A stretch of 64,000 nucleotides of DNA from Kumtagia sp963839725 (GCA_963839725.1 CAWIWT010000034.1:124001-188000), one strand, 5' to 3'. Positions 8,983 through 17,887 are shown, counted from the first letter of the stretch. Program-made: numbers and translations. The notes: generated by a model from the sequence alone, not told the origin.

Positions 8983-10012
8983 ATGCGGATCATCGTCTAT
9001 GGGCTGGGCGCAGTCGGTGGAGTCATTGCTGCCCAGCTGACCTTTTCCGGGTACCCGGTCATCGGCATTGCCCGCGGCAGGCAGCTCGAAGCCGTGAGAG
9101 GCTCGGGGCTAACTCTTTTCACACCGCGAGCCACGAGGACGGCGAAGTTTGCTGTCTGCGCCGATCCCGAGGAAATCTCCTTCGAGGAAGACGATGTCGT
9201 CCTTTTGACGATGAAAGGTCCGGACACGGCCGGCGCGCTGCTGCGGCTCGAGGCTGCGGGAGTGCTGAAGCAGCCGATATTCTGCTTTCAAAACGGGGTT
9301 GCCAATGAACCGCTCGCGCTGCGCTTCTTCGAAAATGTCTACGGCGCTACGGTCATGCTGCCTGCCGACTACGACACGCCCGGCGAGGTCGCGGCATATT
9401 TTACGCCCATGATCGGCGCGTTCGACATCGGCCGCTATCCCTCGGGAAGCGACGAGGCAGTCGAGAATTTGTGCCGGACTCTGAGGGCATCCGACTTTAT
9501 CGCGAGGCCGCGAGACGATGTCATGAGTAGCAAGTATCGCAAACTGCTCATGAACCTTCGAAACATCATCGACGCGCTGCTCCCGGACACGGAGCTTCAG
9601 GCCAAATGGCATACGCAGGCCCGCGCCGAAGCGGAGGCGGTGCTGGCGGCGGCCGGGATCGGATGGGACCAGTCGGAGGCGCCAGCTCGCAACGAGTTGG
9701 CGATGGGCACCATACTAGGGCGAGCACGAATAGGCTCATCGACGCTACAAAGCATCCTGCGAGGAACGGGCGCCCTTGAGACGGACTTTCTCAATGGCGA
9801 GATCGTCTGGCTCGGACGGTTGCACGGGATTGCGAACTCCGGTAAACGCCGCTTTTTGCAAACTTTCTCTGGAATTGGCCAGCGCCCGGATGCAGGCGCG
9901 GACGGCGGGCGACGACACCATCGTTGCCGTGATCGAGGCGATCCGGAAAGCGGGCCCGGAGCAAGCCGTCAGGGCCGACGGACGCGATCGGAGTATGACG
10001 CTCGGGATTTAG
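8983..10012 (+). pseudogene. Ketopantoate reductase family protein, single-base frameshift
   Basis: Protein of the ApbA/PanE family (NADPH-dependent 2-oxoacid reductases). The N-terminus at the ATG 8983 has the dinucleotide-binding motif GLGAVGGVIAAQL; the middle contains SSKYRKLLMNLRN, equivalent to the catalytic lysine region (KxxxNxxxN). The frame is broken at about 9835: reading GIA then TPVNAAFCKLSLELAS needs removal of one A from the AA at 9835-9836. After the break the family-typical C-terminal helix continues to a stop at 10012. Unshifted, the frame runs on as unrelated sequence to 10200. It lies just upstream of the molybdenum hydroxylase operon, so a true substrate other than ketopantoate is possible. 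Sequencing error or pseudogene cannot be separated here. Confidence 0.75.
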
Positions 10013-10235
10013 GTTCGGAAGCCCGTTTAGGGTGCAGTCTTGGCGTTCGATTGAGCTGGCGGAACGACCGAGTAGTCCAGTTGCTGTCGTTCAGTGGTGC
10101 ACGCCAATTCGGGTCATTTTCCGACTGGATTTGCTGCGACTGGCGTCGATGCCGCAAATGCAGGAAGAGGATAGCCATTCTGATCCGAGGCTTTATATAA
10201 CAGCTTGATAGGATGGTGATGACCAAGGGGAGACG

Positions 10236-11096
10236 ATGCGCTACGAGCGTCCGCAGTCAATAGAAGATGCCGTTGGCCTGTTGGCCGGCTCAACCGGCAC
10301 CGCCGCGATTCTCGCCGGAGGCAGCGACCTCCTGGTAAGGATGAAGGGCGGCTTTGTCGAACCCGACCTGATCGTCGACATCAAGGCGATCGATGGCTTG
10401 AGCGAGATCAGGGAAACGACCGACGGCTTCAGCATCGGTGCGGCGGTCCCCTGCGCCGTCTTGGGAGAGAGCACTGCCCTGAAGAAGGCATGGCCCGGCG
10501 TCGTCGAAGCGGCCAAGCTGATCGGCTCGAAACAGGTGCAGGGACGCTGCACAATCACCGGCAATCTCTGCAACGCCTCGCCGGCCGCCGACAGCGTGCC
10601 GGCGCTGGTCGCCGCTGGCGCCAGGGCATCGGTCGTCGGGCCGGGGGGCAGGCGCACGATTCTGGTGGGGAGCGTGCCGACCGGGCCGGGCAAGACGTCC
10701 TTGGCCAAAGGCGAGATCATTGAGGCGATCCTGCTCGAGAAGCGCGCACCGCGCTCGGGCGATGCCTATTTGCGTTTCATTCCACGTACGGAGATGGATA
10801 TCGCGGTGGTCAGCGCCGGCGTGAACTTGACGCTCGACGAGCACGGTGTCGTCAAAGCGGCCCGCGTGGCGCTGGGCGCCGCGGCACCGACGGTGCTTCT
10901 GGTGGAAGAGGCAGCTGAGGCCCTTATCGGCAGGAAGCTGGACGAAGCCGCGCTTCAGAGGCTAGCCAAGGTCTGCTTTGGGGCCTGCCAACCCATCGAC
11001 GACAAGCGGGGTACCATCGAGTTCAGAAGGAAGGTTGCGGGTGTGCTGGCCAAGCGGGCCGCCACGACCGCATATGCACGTGCAGGAGGCAAATGA
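10236..11096 (+). CDS. Molybdenum hydroxylase, FAD-binding (medium) subunit, CoxM/XdhB family
   Basis: FAD subunit, 286 residues, of a three-subunit xanthine-dehydrogenase/CO-dehydrogenase-type enzyme; it passes electrons from the iron-sulfur subunit to an acceptor. FAD-binding features are AGGSDLLVRMKGG near residues 26-38 and TITGNLCNASPAADSVPALV near residues 107-126. The C-terminal CO_deh_flav_C domain covers about residues 180-283. The ATG at 10236 has AAGGGGAGA upstream. It overlaps the next gene by four bases (ATGA). The operon order medium-small-large is the common cox order. Confidence 0.92.
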   Translation: MRYERPQSIEDAVGLLAGSTGTAAILAGGSDLLVRMKGGFVEPDLIVDIKAIDGLSEIRETTDGFSIGAAVPCAVLGESTALKKAWPGVVEAAKLIGSKQVQGRCTITGNLCNASPAADSVPALVAAGARASVVGPGGRRTILVGSVPTGPGKTSLAKGEIIEAILLEKRAPRSGDAYLRFIPRTEMDIAVVSAGVNLTLDEHGVVKAARVALGAAAPTVLLVEEAAEALIGRKLDEAALQRLAKVCFGACQPIDDKRGTIEFRRKVAGVLAKRAATTAYARAGGK

Positions 11097-11572
11097 TGGC
11101 TGGTGTAGCAGTCTCCACCACAATCAACGGCGACAACGTCGAGTACCTTTGCCAGCCGGACGAGACGCTGCTCGAGGTCCTGCGCGATCGCCTGGGGCTG
11201 ACGGGAGCCAAAGAAGGCTGCGGCACCGGCGACTGCGGCGCTTGCAGCATCATTCTCGACAACCGGCTCGTGTGCTCGTGCCTCGTGCTCGGCGCGGAGG
11301 CTGAAGGCCGGCGCGTCGAGACCATCGAGGGCATGGCGCACGGCGACAAGTTGCATCCGCTGCAGCAGAAATTCCTCGAGCACGCAGCACTCCAATGCGG
11401 CATCTGCACGCCCGGCTTCCTGATGGCGGCAAAGGATCTGCTGGCCAAGAACCCCGATCCGACCGAGGAGGAAATCCGATTCGGCCTCGCCGGCAACCTC
11501 TGCCGCTGCACCGGCTATGACAAGATCGTGCGTGCCGTCCAGGACGCCGCCAGCGTGATGAAGGGAGCATGA
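11093..11572 (+). CDS. Molybdenum hydroxylase, 2Fe-2S (small) subunit, CoxS family
   Basis: Iron-sulfur subunit of 159 residues. The plant-ferredoxin-like first cluster ligands are in EGCGTGDCGACS and the following VCSC; the second, helical domain has LQCGICTPGFLMAA and NLCRCTGYDKIV. All eight expected cysteines are visible. A second ATG three bases downstream (11096) could also start translation; AGGAGGC precedes both. The stop overlaps the large-subunit start by four bases. Electrons flow from the Mo site through these clusters to the FAD subunit. Confidence 0.93.
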   Translation: MMAGVAVSTTINGDNVEYLCQPDETLLEVLRDRLGLTGAKEGCGTGDCGACSIILDNRLVCSCLVLGAEAEGRRVETIEGMAHGDKLHPLQQKFLEHAALQCGICTPGFLMAAKDLLAKNPDPTEEEIRFGLAGNLCRCTGYDKIVRAVQDAASVMKGA

Positions 11573-13836
11573 CGATGAATTTCGATCCGCGATATTCGGC
11601 TCGCAACTTCGCGTCGGTCGGCACACGTCCGATCCGCCCCGACGGCGTCGACAAGGTGACGGGCCGCGCCCGGTACGGCGCGGACTTCAACATGGCCGGC
11701 CAGTTGGTCGGGCGCGTCCTCAGAAGCCCTCACGCCCACGCGACGATCAGGAAGATCGACACCTCGAAGGCGGAGAAGCTTAACGGCGTGAAGGCGGTGA
11801 TCACCGCAGCCGACCTGCCCGATCTCACCGATGGCGATGCCGCCATGTACGACATCCTCGACAACTGCATGGCGCGCAAGAAGGCGCTCTATGACGGCCA
11901 TGCGGTGGCCGCGGTCGCAGCCGTGGACGCCCGCACGGCCAGGCAGGCGCTGAAGCTCATCGAGGTCGATTACGAGGTGTTGCCGCATGTGACCGATGTC
12001 GACGAGGCGATGAAGCGCTCCGCCCCTGTGCTCAACGACACCATCTTCACCGAGGGCCTCGAGGAAAAGCCCGCCAAGCCGTCCAACGTCTCCAAGCGAA
12101 CCCAGTACGGGCATGGCGACATTCATGAGGGTTTCGGGCAGGCCGATTACGTTATCGAACGCTCCTTCAAGACCGAGCAGACGCACCAGGGCTATATCGA
12201 GCCGCATGCCTGCGTGGCGAGCGTGAGCTCCGACGGCACCGCCGACCTCTGGGTCTGCACGCAGGGGCATTTCGTCTACCGCCAGCACTGCGCGCAACTG
12301 CTCGGAATGGAAGCCTCGAAGCTGCGCGTCACCTCGTCCGAGATCGGTGGCGGTTTCGGCGGCAAGACCCATGTCTGGGCCGAGCCGGTGGCGCTGGCGC
12401 TGTCGCGCAAGGCGGGCCGGCCGGTCAAGCTGGTAATGACGCGCGACGAGGTGTTCCGTGCCTCGGGGCCGACAAGTGCCACCTCGATCGACGTAAGGAT
12501 CGGCGCCCGCAAGGACGGCACGATCACCGCAGCCGAGGCGACGCTGCGCTATTCATGCGGCCCCTATGCCGGCATGTGGGCCGAGATCGGCGCCATGACC
12601 GCATTCGCCTGCTACAGGCTCGAGAACGTCAGGACGGTCGGCTACGAAGTGCTGGTTAACCGGCCGAAGACGGCGGCCTATCGCGCACCGTCAGCGCCGA
12701 TGGCGGCGTTTGCGGTGGAAAGCGCGGTCGACGAGCTGGCCAAGGAGATCGGCATGGATCCGGTCGAGTTCCGGATCAGGAACGCCGCGCAGGAAGGCAC
12801 CAGATCATCCTACGGCCCGGTGTATGGCCCGATCGGCATCGGCCCGACGCTCGAAGCCGCGAAGAACCATCCGCACATGAAGGCTCCGCTCGGCAAGAAC
12901 CAGGGCCGTGGCATGGCCTGCGGCTTCTGGTTTAACTTCGGCGGCCAGACCTGTACGGACCTCAACATCGGCATGGACGGCTCGGTCTCGCTTGCCGTCG
13001 GAACCGTGGACGTCGGCGGCTCGCGCGCCTCCCTGTCGCTAGTGGCGGCGGAAGAACTTGGCATCGCCTATGAGCAGGTCAAGACGGTGGTCGCCGATAC
13101 TTCCAGCCTCGGTTACAACGACATGACGGACGGCAGCCGGGGCACCTTCTCGTCCTCCATGGCGACGATCTCGGCCGCCCGCAACGCAATCAAGGCCTTG
13201 CGGGAACGCGCCGCGCAGATGTGGGACATTTCCGTCGACGACGTGGTTTGGGAAAAGGGCTACGCGATTGCCAAAGGGGAGAAGCATGGCAATCTTGGGC
13301 AGCTGTCGCTGAAGGAGATCGCGTTCGCGTCTGGGAAAACCGGCGGACCGATCGCCGGCCACAGCGAGCTCGTCGCCGACGGCGCGGGCGTGTCCTTCGC
13401 CACCCATATCTGCGATATTGAGGTCGATCGGGAGACCGGCGCCACAAGGGTTCTGCGCTACACCGTCCTCCAGGACGCAGGAAAGGCGGTGCACCCGACC
13501 TATGTGGAGGGGCAATACCAGGGCGGCGCCGCGCAAGGCATCGGCTGGGCGCTCAATGAAGAGTACATCTACGGCAAGGACGGGCGGCTACAGAACCCCG
13601 GCTTTCTCGACTACCGCATCCCAGTCTGCTCGGACCTGCCGATGATCGACACGCAGATTCTCGAGATCCCCAATCCGAACCACCCTTACGGGGTACGCGG
13701 CGTCGGCGAGACGTCGATCGTGCCGCCTCTCGCGGCGATCGCCAATGCGGTGTCGAACGCCGTGGGCGCGCGGATGACGCATATCCCGATGTCACCGCCG
13801 CGCATCCTGGCGGCGCTCGAGGAACACGCAGGCTGA
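11569..13836 (+). CDS. Molybdenum hydroxylase, molybdopterin-binding (large) subunit, CoxL family
   Basis: Catalytic subunit of 755 residues. The N-terminal a/b-hammerhead domain starts with RPDGVDKVTGRARYGADF; cofactor-contact regions include SSEIGGGFGGKTHVWAEP (about residues 255-272) and YRAPSAPMAAFAVES. The active-site glutamate of the xanthine dehydrogenase family is E714 in GVRGVGETSIVPPL. The CO dehydrogenase loop with the copper-binding cysteine is not evident, so an organic substrate (heterocycle or aldehyde) is more likely than CO; this is inference. The start at 11569 overlaps the small subunit by four bases; a second ATG at 11575 is also possible. Confidence 0.92.
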   Translation: MTMNFDPRYSARNFASVGTRPIRPDGVDKVTGRARYGADFNMAGQLVGRVLRSPHAHATIRKIDTSKAEKLNGVKAVITAADLPDLTDGDAAMYDILDNCMARKKALYDGHAVAAVAAVDARTARQALKLIEVDYEVLPHVTDVDEAMKRSAPVLNDTIFTEGLEEKPAKPSNVSKRTQYGHGDIHEGFGQADYVIERSFKTEQTHQGYIEPHACVASVSSDGTADLWVCTQGHFVYRQHCAQLLGMEASKLRVTSSEIGGGFGGKTHVWAEPVALALSRKAGRPVKLVMTRDEVFRASGPTSATSIDVRIGARKDGTITAAEATLRYSCGPYAGMWAEIGAMTAFACYRLENVRTVGYEVLVNRPKTAAYRAPSAPMAAFAVESAVDELAKEIGMDPVEFRIRNAAQEGTRSSYGPVYGPIGIGPTLEAAKNHPHMKAPLGKNQGRGMACGFWFNFGGQTCTDLNIGMDGSVSLAVGTVDVGGSRASLSLVAAEELGIAYEQVKTVVADTSSLGYNDMTDGSRGTFSSSMATISAARNAIKALRERAAQMWDISVDDVVWEKGYAIAKGEKHGNLGQLSLKEIAFASGKTGGPIAGHSELVADGAGVSFATHICDIEVDRETGATRVLRYTVLQDAGKAVHPTYVEGQYQGGAAQGIGWALNEEYIYGKDGRLQNPGFLDYRIPVCSDLPMIDTQILEIPNPNHPYGVRGVGETSIVPPLAAIANAVSNAVGARMTHIPMSPPRILAALEEHAG

Positions 13837-14081
13837 TGGTCGAAGTGACGCTCTGGGGATCGCTTGGCGCGGCTGCCGGAGGCAAGAACAAGCTCGACAT
13901 CGAGGCAAAGGACATCCGGGAGCTATTCAGAAAGCTGACTGAGCAGTATCCCGGTCTTGAGCCCTACATTGAACGCGGAATTGCTGTCTCCATCGACGGG
14001 GTGATCTATCGCGACACCTGGTCGAAAGAATTGCCACAAGGCGCTGAGATATTCCTGCTGCCGCGTCTTGTTGGGGGATAA
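13836..14081 (+). CDS. MoaD/ThiS-like beta-grasp protein in the molybdenum hydroxylase operon
   Basis: Small protein of 81 residues with a ubiquitin-like pattern: VEVTLWGSLGAAAGG at the start, IRELFRKLTEQYPGLEPYI in the middle, and a C-terminal LVGG. The Gly-Gly tail is the part that is adenylated and thiocarboxylated in MoaD, ThiS and related sulfur carriers. Its ATG overlaps the large-subunit stop (TGATG), which suggests co-expression with the enzyme. It may provide sulfur for molybdopterin or for the sulfido ligand of this hydroxylase, or may be a dedicated paralogue; the sequence alone does not decide. Confidence 0.8.
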   Translation: MVEVTLWGSLGAAAGGKNKLDIEAKDIRELFRKLTEQYPGLEPYIERGIAVSIDGVIYRDTWSKELPQGAEIFLLPRLVGG

Positions 14082-14266
14082 CTGACAACCGCTTCACTAC
14101 ATTTTCGACGACCAAGACCTGGCCCGTTACGTGGGCTTCGAGAAACGGCTTCGGCTATCAATCCTAATCAGTTCAGCCGATGCGTCAGGTAGCTTTCTGC
14201 GTTGCTTCGAGTCATTCACGACCTCAATTCCTACAGGTTCAACGTCAGCAATCTTCGTTGCGGATG

Positions 14267-14294
14267 CCGAAAGCTGCCAGTCCGCAATCGGCCC
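14267..14294. repeat. Short copy of an intergenic repeat
   Basis: CCGAAAGCTGCCAG followed by TCCGCAATCGGCCC resembles CCGAAGCTGCCCG followed by TTCGCTATCGGCCC at 4171-4197. It lies in a 272-base stretch between the molybdenum hydroxylase operon and the cyclase relic in which no other feature is seen. Confidence 0.35.
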
Positions 14295-14353
14295 AAAGGT
14301 TGCCAGTCAATAGCGCGCCTCATAATAGTGCCAACTTTGCACCTGCAGCGACA

Positions 14354-14994
14354 AGCATCGAGAATATGTTGTCACCGGCGATTCGGTGAATTTGGCCGCA
14401 CGACTGCAATCCAGGGCGAGGCTGGCGAGACACTGATATCGAATGCTCTGTATCGTGCGGTAGCCCACGACGTTGATTGTGAGAGCCTAGGTGAAGTCGA
14501 GGTCAAAGGCCATATAGCGAGGCCTTTGCTGAAAACGGTGTCGATGCCGAATTGCTTGGCCAGCTAAACAATGAAGATCTCAAAGATATTGGGGTCACCA
14601 AGCTGGTCGACCGAAAGCGGTTGCTCAACGCTGCGATTGGCAGCCGGCTTCTGGCGTCGGAGCGGCGCATCTTTCTCAATGACCTGCTCGACCTCGCCCA
14701 GTCGCAGGAGGGACGCGCCATTTATGATGCGATGACTAACGCGACGCGCAATGAGGGCAAGCGGACCGTGCTCGCGGACATTTTGCGGGCACTCAGTGCC
14801 AAGCAGCCGATCGCTGTCGTCATCGAGGATATTCATTGGGCCGGTTCGTTGATCCTGGCTCACCTGGCCAGGATTGCGGCCACCCTGTCGGACTGCCGGG
14901 GCCTGCTTGTTATGACCTCGCGCGTCGAGGGATATCCGCTCAGTCAGGCGTGGCTAAGCAGCACCGGTGGCTGTCCATTCATGACATCGTCATG
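14354..14994 (+). pseudogene. Relic of an adenylate/guanylate cyclase with SAM and AAA ATPase domains
   Basis: Broken remains of a long multidomain protein. Reading across frames gives the end of a class III cyclase domain (EYVVTGDSVNLAARLQS, then GETLISNALYRAVAH and ESLGEVEVKG), then the end of a SAM domain (LLGQLNNEDLKDIGVTKLVD near 14552-14625), then part of an AAA/ATPase domain with Walker B (IAVVIEDIHWAGSLILAHLA). The catalytic N-terminus, Walker A and C-terminal repeats are missing and at least two frame breaks are present. The last recognisable residues (AWLSSTGGCP) end near 14980, where the integrase relic begins. Not functional. Confidence 0.75.
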
Positions 14995-15027
14995 ATGACC
15001 GGCAAGAGGGTCGGGAAAGAACAAGAA

Positions 15028-15413
15028 GCAGCGAGAGGCTATTATCCCGCTCTACGCCGACCTTCGCGACCTGCTGGCAAGGATACCGCGCCACTCAACC
15101 GTCGTCCTCACCAACACGAGGGAGCATCCTTGGACGCCGGACGGACTGACATCGTCAGTCGCAGCGGCAAGAAATGAAGCGTGGCCCCGAAGGTATGGAT
15201 CTCCACTTCCACGACCTTCGAGGAACGGCTGCAACCAAGCTCTACATCGGAGGCTTGACCGAACGGGAAATAGCCGAGGCTCTTGCCTGGGATGAAGAGA
15301 CGGTTTCGAAGATCATCAAGCGTTATGTGGGCCGATCGGCAGCGCTCAAGGACCGGGTTCGCCGGCTCGATGAGGCCAGACAGAGAACAGATCCTGTAAG
15401 GTGGAGCGGGTAG
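15028..15413 (+). pseudogene. Relic of a tyrosine recombinase (phage/ICE-type integrase), C-terminal part
   Basis: The C-terminal half of a tyrosine recombinase is seen in two frames. First frame: IPLYADLRDLLARIPRHSTV and LTNTREHPWTPDGLTSS. Second frame, from 15174: MDLHFHDLRGTAATKLYIGG, carrying the HxxR catalytic pair, then EIAEALAWDEETVSKIIKRY, whose tyrosine is the likely nucleophile. The stop (15411-15413) lies within the adjacent tRNA-Gly gene. Integrases of genomic islands often lie beside the 3' end of a tRNA gene; this orientation and contact fit that pattern. The N-terminus is missing and the frame is broken, so it is inactive. Confidence 0.78.
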
Positions 15414-15475
15414 CGGGAATCGAACCCGCGCGATCAGCTTGGGAAGCTGACAAGCTACCATTACATCATACCCGC
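15402..15475 (-). tRNA. tRNA-Gly (anticodon CCC)
   Basis: Read on the minus strand, the acceptor stem GCGGGTA pairs with TACCCGC, the discriminator base is T (U73, usual for bacterial tRNA-Gly) and CCA is encoded (15402-15404). The anticodon arm TCAGC-TTCCCAA-GCTGA gives anticodon CCC. The T-arm is GCGGGTTCGATTCCCGC. Length is 74 bases with CCA. Its 3' end contacts the integrase relic and is the likely attachment site of a past integrated element. Confidence 0.95.
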
Positions 15476-15599
15476 GTGGCAACCTCGATAACACGATGCC
15501 GAGCGCTTCGGCAATCGGGTTCATGCCCGCCGCGATCATCGAAACTCTTGATGACGACGGCGTGAAGGCCTATGCGGCATCGATCCACGGAGGCGAATC

Positions 15600-15863
15600 G
15601 TGTCCAACGTCAACAGATTTCTCGGCGACACGCCGTTTCGCGTGTTCCTCAAGCTGCTGATCGTGTCGTTTCTGGTCGGCATTGTCATGAGCGCCTTCGG
15701 CTGGTCGCCCTTTGACGTGCTCCAATGGGTCCAGGACACAGCCGTGCGCATCTGGAATATGGGCTTTGCAACGATAGACCGCTTCATCGGATATCTGGCG
15801 CTTGGCGCGGCGATCGTCATCCCGGTCTTCCTGATCCTGCGTCTCCTAAGCTACCGCAAATAG
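15600..15863 (+). CDS. DUF6460 family small membrane protein
   Basis: Protein of 87 residues with two predicted membrane spans: about residues 15-38 (FLKLLIVSFLVGIVMSAFGW) and 60-82 (IGYLALGAAIVIPVFLILRL). The GTG start at 15600 is supported by GGAGG ten bases upstream. Proteins of this kind are common in Rhizobiales and have no assigned function. It lies between the tRNA-Gly gene and a convergently read operon. An overlapping frame at 15496-15660 is judged spurious. Confidence 0.75.
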   Translation: MSNVNRFLGDTPFRVFLKLLIVSFLVGIVMSAFGWSPFDVLQWVQDTAVRIWNMGFATIDRFIGYLALGAAIVIPVFLILRLLSYRK

Positions 15864-15865
15864 CT

Positions 15866-16762
15866 TCACGCGAAGTCTGACGCCACCTCGAACAGGATGG
15901 CGTGGCGGGCGGCGAGCTTCGAGATGTCGCGCGAATAGCCGCCGCCAATCACACCGCAGACAGGCACTTCCGATGCACGAAAATGACCGATCACCATGCG
16001 GTCGCGCTGGCGCAGCCCGCCGTCGCTGAGCGCCAGCCGGCCAAGGCGGTCGTCGGCATGCGGATCGACCCCGGCATTGTAGAAAACCATGTCCCACCGG
16101 TCGGAAAGGCGCGGCAGGCTGGCTGCCAAGTGCTCAAGGTACTCAGAGTCGCCGGTCCCGTCTTTTAGAGCGATGTCCAGACTCGAGGCCACCTTGCGTA
16201 CCGGATAGTTCTTCTCCGCATGCATCGAGAAGGTGAAGACGCGCGGTTCATCAGCAAGGATATCCGCAGTGCCGTCGCCTTGATGCACGTCGAGATCGAT
16301 GACGAGAACGCGCGCTTGGGGACGCTCAGCGAGCAGATCGAGCGCCGCGACGGCGACGTCGTTTAACGTGCAGAAGCCAGCACCATGCGCGCGCCGGGCA
16401 TGATGACTGCCACCCGCTGCGTTGCAGGCGATGCCATGCGCCAGCGCCAGCCGCGAGGCCAGCAAGGTGCCGCCAGCAGCGCGGCGGGCGCGGCGTGACA
16501 CCAGCTCGGTGATCGGAAATCCGATCTCGCGCTCGATCTTTTGCGGTACGCGGCAAGCGAGGACCTGGTCGACATAGTTGGCGTCATGGGCGCGTTTCAG
16601 CGCTGCTTCGGGCGCAAGCTCGGGCTCGATATGCACAGACCGCCTAAGCAGCCCGCGTGCCGATAGATGCTCCACCAGGGCGCGGTACTTTCCCATCGGA
16701 AAGCGGTGGTCCGCCGGGAAATTCGCGTCGTAGTCGGGATGACTGACGATGTGCAGGCTCAT
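15866..16762 (-). CDS. Histone deacetylase-like zinc hydrolase (arginase/deacetylase fold)
   Basis: Protein of 298 residues of the bacterial HDAC/acetoin-utilisation AcuC group. Visible active-site features are HARRAHGAGFCTLNDVAVAA (the HH and GFC region), and the zinc ligands in VIDLDVHQGDGTADIL; NAGVDPHADDRLGRLALSD follows. Such enzymes remove acyl groups from small molecules or proteins; the substrate here is unknown. It lies 31 bases downstream of pyrD on the same strand, so both are probably in one transcript. Confidence 0.85.
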   Translation of the reverse strand: MSLHIVSHPDYDANFPADHRFPMGKYRALVEHLSARGLLRRSVHIEPELAPEAALKRAHDANYVDQVLACRVPQKIEREIGFPITELVSRRARRAAGGTLLASRLALAHGIACNAAGGSHHARRAHGAGFCTLNDVAVAALDLLAERPQARVLVIDLDVHQGDGTADILADEPRVFTFSMHAEKNYPVRKVASSLDIALKDGTGDSEYLEHLAASLPRLSDRWDMVFYNAGVDPHADDRLGRLALSDGGLRQRDRMVIGHFRASEVPVCGVIGGGYSRDISKLAARHAILFEVASDFA

Positions 16763-16792
16763 GCCGCAGGGTGCTTGTGAAAGAGCGGGAAA

Positions 16793-17887
16793 CTAACCAA
16801 GGGAGCGGTCTGCCCAATGATCGAGCTTCGTGTCGCGCAGGGCCGAGACCGAGGCGATGCGCTCTTGTTCGAGCGTCTTGACCATTCCGCGAAGGATTTC
16901 GCCCGGTAGCGCCGACCCGCCATAGATAAGCCCGGTGTAGAGTTGCACGAGGTCGGCGCCGGCGCGGATCTTTTCCAGCGCGGTATCTGCGGAATTGACG
17001 CCGCCAACGCCGATGATGGCCACTTTTGGCCCGAGCAGGCGGCGCATCTTTGCCAGAACGATGGTGGAGCGCTCGAACAGCGGCTTGCCGGACAGCCCGC
17101 CGGATTCCTTGGCCATCGCGGCGTCTTTCAGGCCGGCGCGCGACAGGGTGGTGTTGGAGACGATTACCCCTTCAATCGGATGCGCCAGCACCTCGGCGGC
17201 GACATCCTCAAGTTCCACCTCGCCAAGATCGGGCGCGATCTTGAGAAAGATCGGCTTGGAGCAGTCGCTGTCATTGGACAACGCCGTCCGCGCAGCAACG
17301 ACCCGCGACAGCAGTTCGGCAAGCTCGTTACGCGCCTGCATTTTGCGCAGGCCGGGCGTATTAGGCGACGAAATGTTGACGGTGAGGTAGGAGGCTAGCG
17401 GCGCGAAACGTATCACGCCGAGTTCGTAATCGGCGATGCGGTCGGCGCTATCCTTGTTGGCGCCGATATTGACGCCAACGATGCCCGGTCGTCGGCGCCG
17501 CGCCGACAGGCGCGCCGCGCAACGTTCGTGCCCCTCATTGTTGAAACCGAGCCGGTTGATCACCGCCTCGTCGCCGGCCAGCCGAAAGATGCGCGGCTTC
17601 GGGTTACCCGCCTGCGGCAGCGGCGTGATCGACCCGATTTCCACGAAGCCAAAGCCGAGGCCGAGCAATGCGTCCGGCACCTCGCCATCCTTGTCGTAGC
17701 CGGCAGCCATGCCAAGCGGGTTGGGAAAGTCGAGCCCTGCGACTGTCACTGCAAGCCGCGGGTCGCGCGGCGCCGATACCGGGAGCGGCATACCGCATTT
17801 CAGCGCCTTGATTGAAAGGCCGTGCGCGGTTTCAGGATCGAAGCCGAACAGCAGATGCCGGCCAACGCGTCCCAGCAGGCCGGTCAC
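16793..17887 (-). CDS. pyrD: Dihydroorotate dehydrogenase (quinone), class 2
   Basis: Membrane-associated enzyme of pyrimidine synthesis that oxidises dihydroorotate to orotate with FMN and quinone, 364 residues (usual class 2 length). The N-terminal amphipathic segment FGFDPETAHGLSIKALK is the class 2 membrane anchor; FPNPLGMAAGYDKD, the FMN-site NISSPNTPGLRKMQ, FLKIAPDLGE and VIGVGGVNSADTALEKI are family signatures. Its start overlaps the DUF952 gene by four bases. The conserved serine of class 2 enzymes is in VNISSPNTPG. Confidence 0.95.
   Translation of the reverse strand: MTGLLGRVGRHLLFGFDPETAHGLSIKALKCGMPLPVSAPRDPRLAVTVAGLDFPNPLGMAAGYDKDGEVPDALLGLGFGFVEIGSITPLPQAGNPKPRIFRLAGDEAVINRLGFNNEGHERCAARLSARRRRPGIVGVNIGANKDSADRIADYELGVIRFAPLASYLTVNISSPNTPGLRKMQARNELAELLSRVVAARTALSNDSDCSKPIFLKIAPDLGEVELEDVAAEVLAHPIEGVIVSNTTLSRAGLKDAAMAKESGGLSGKPLFERSTIVLAKMRRLLGPKVAIIGVGGVNSADTALEKIRAGADLVQLYTGLIYGGSALPGEILRGMVKTLEQERIASVSALRDTKLDHWADRSLG

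Noticed and set aside
8190..15475. Whole 8190-15475 stretch as one mobile island
   Set aside because: Only one boundary (the tRNA-Gly end) is visible; no second attachment site or transfer genes were found, so the extent of the island cannot be claimed.
15496..15660. Open frame overlapping the tRNA-Gly side and the DUF6460 gene
   Set aside because: It has no ribosome-binding site, no family features, and overlaps a better supported gene in another frame.
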